A stretch of 6,655 nucleotides of DNA, from contig JALUUP010000472.1 in assembly GCA_027021285.1 (NCBI GenBank), positions 1 through 6,655 on the forward strand, written 5' to 3'. Numbering within the stretch: position 1 is the first letter of the stretch; each line of letters opens with the position of its first letter. The position numbers and the translations under genes were made by a program. Under the pieces are notes generated by a model. The model was not told the origin of the DNA, did no database searches, and was given only the letters and a program-made list of their open reading frames with translations. This document shows, piece after piece, positions 5,875 through 6,655 of the stretch. The stretch comes from Bacteroidota bacterium. Lineage in GTDB: Bacteria; Bacteroidota; Ignavibacteria; SZUA-365; JAADGX01.

Positions 5875-6447
5875 ATGGAACGCATCCAGGTTGATATCGT
5901 CGGCCTGTCCACCAGTCCTGCCAGCGGTGGGTCGTACGCGCTCATCCTGAAGGAAATACACGGTAACCGCCGCCTGCCCATCATCATTGGCGCCTTCGAA
6001 GCGCAATCGATCGCGCTGGAAATCGAGGGGATCAAACCGCCCCGGCCGTTGACCCATGACCTGATGAAAAACATTGTCGATTCGCTCGGGTACGCGGTTA
6101 CTGAAGTCGTGATCAATGACCTGCGCGACGGCACGTTTTACGCCCGGTTGTTGCTGAGCGCGGCGGGCGACCAGGAGATCGATTCCCGCCCCAGTGATGC
6201 GATCGCGCTTGCCGTCCGCTACCGCGTTCCGATCTACGTCATGTCGGAGGTGATGGACGAAGCGGGTTTCGTTCCGGAAGAGGAAGAGGAATTGCCCGAA
6301 GAACCGGCGTACTCGCCCGAGCCGCAAACGACGGAAGAGAAGATCGCGGACCTCGAAAGCAAGCTCCAGGACGCTATTTCGCGCGAGGATTATGAACTGG
6401 CGGCCCGTTTGCGGGATGAAATTCGGAATCTCAAGGATGGAGCGTAA
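5875..6447 (+). CDS. Bifunctional-nuclease (BFN/DUF151) domain protein with C-terminal UVR motif
   Basis: The 190-residue product has a BFN/DUF151 domain at about 1-131. It includes VDIVGLSTSPASGGSYALIL (6-25), LPIIIGAFEAQSIALEIEGI (34-53), RPLTHDLM (57-64), DGTFYARLLL (85-94) and DSRPSDAIALAVRYRVPIYV (103-122), the most typical family block. An acidic, proline-rich linker (134-151) leads to a UVR motif at about 153-188, with KIADLESKLQDAISREDYEL (156-175) followed by AARLRDEIRNLK, the helical hairpin also found in UvrB and UvrC. Family members include Thermotoga maritima TM0160, and a plant homologue with the same BFN-UVR combination was reported to have DNase and RNase activity; the bacterial role is not established. 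The ATG start has GGGG nine bases upstream and gives the family N-terminus. It follows etfA by 37 bases and is probably in its operon. No signal peptide, so cytoplasmic. Confidence 0.93.
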   Translation: MERIQVDIVGLSTSPASGGSYALILKEIHGNRRLPIIIGAFEAQSIALEIEGIKPPRPLTHDLMKNIVDSLGYAVTEVVINDLRDGTFYARLLLSAAGDQEIDSRPSDAIALAVRYRVPIYVMSEVMDEAGFVPEEEEELPEEPAYSPEPQTTEEKIADLESKLQDAISREDYELAARLRDEIRNLKDGA

Positions 6448-6480
6448 CGGAACCTTTTCTACATTCAAACAGGGCGACCC

Positions 6481-6655
6481 ATGAAAAACCTCATCGTTCT
6501 TTTACTCGGCATCGTTCTCTTTTCCGCCACGGCCTGGAGCCAGGATGCGCAAGCGTTGATCAAGCAGGGAGATGTATTCTACCACAAGTTCGACAACGAG
6601 CAGGCGCTCGATCAGTACCTCGCCGCGTTGAAACTGGACAAGAACAACCATGAGG
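6481..6655 (+). CDS. Exported TPR-like protein (C-terminus beyond right edge)
   Basis: Only the first 58 codons are present, translated by hand. MKNLIVLLLGIVLFSATAWS (1-20) is a clear Sec signal peptide: a lysine, a hydrophobic core, then Ala-Trp-Ser as a likely signal peptidase I site before Gln21. No lipobox cysteine is seen. Residues 24-55 include ALIKQGDVFYHKFDNEQALD and then QYLAALKLDKNN, the helix-turn-helix pattern of a tetratricopeptide repeat, with the usual small and aromatic positions. The product is probably periplasmic or outer-membrane associated. The start lies 33 bases after the stop of the BFN gene, with AGGG nine bases upstream, so it probably continues the operon. The specific function cannot be told from this fragment. 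Confidence 0.85.
   Translation, partial: MKNLIVLLLGIVLFSATAWSQDAQALIKQGDVFYHKFDNEQALDQYLAALKLDKNNHE

Noticed and set aside
5006..6468. Open frames opposite or shifted from etfA and the BFN gene
   Set aside because: Arg- and Ser-rich or His-rich shadow translations with no independent start signals.

Overview
The window looks like chromosomal DNA of a bacterium from the Bacteroidetes/Chlorobi (FCB) group, possibly an Ignavibacteria-like lineage. This is an inference from weak signals. Most starts lack a clear Shine-Dalgarno sequence. The last gene encodes a signal peptide ending Ala-Trp-Ser before Gln, a common style in that group. A bifunctional-nuclease-domain protein carries a C-terminal UVR motif. 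No rRNA, tRNA, CRISPR array, insertion sequence or phage gene was seen.

The left part (1-3793) reads leftward and is a surface-polysaccharide nucleotide-sugar block. In transcription order it holds rmlB (dTDP-glucose 4,6-dehydratase), a WbpA-type UDP-N-acetyl-hexosamine 6-dehydrogenase, a small basic protein of unknown function, and a non-hydrolysing UDP-GlcNAc 2-epimerase (wecB/wbpI type) that runs off the left edge. The dehydrogenase and epimerase together would supply an acidic sugar of the ManNAcA or diacetamido-mannuronic acid kind. RmlB would supply dTDP-4-keto-6-deoxyglucose for a deoxysugar. The small protein has a promoter-like sequence before it and a perfect 10-bp terminator-like hairpin after it, so it looks like a separate transcription unit inside the block.

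The middle (3794-4106) is a non-coding divergent junction. It has a good sigma70-like promoter reading right into etfB and a weaker candidate reading left into rmlB.

The right part (4107-6655) reads rightward with gaps of 18, 37 and 33 bases, so it is probably one operon. It holds etfB and etfA (the two subunits of electron transfer flavoprotein), a DUF151/BFN-domain protein with a UVR tail, and the start of an exported TPR-like protein cut by the right edge. It looks visibly richer in G+C than the dehydrogenase gene on the left.

I see no clearly new system. The best candidates for follow-up are the unrecognised 131-residue basic protein with its own signals, the hairpin directly in front of the SD-less GTG start of the epimerase, and the linkage of ETF with the BFN-UVR protein.
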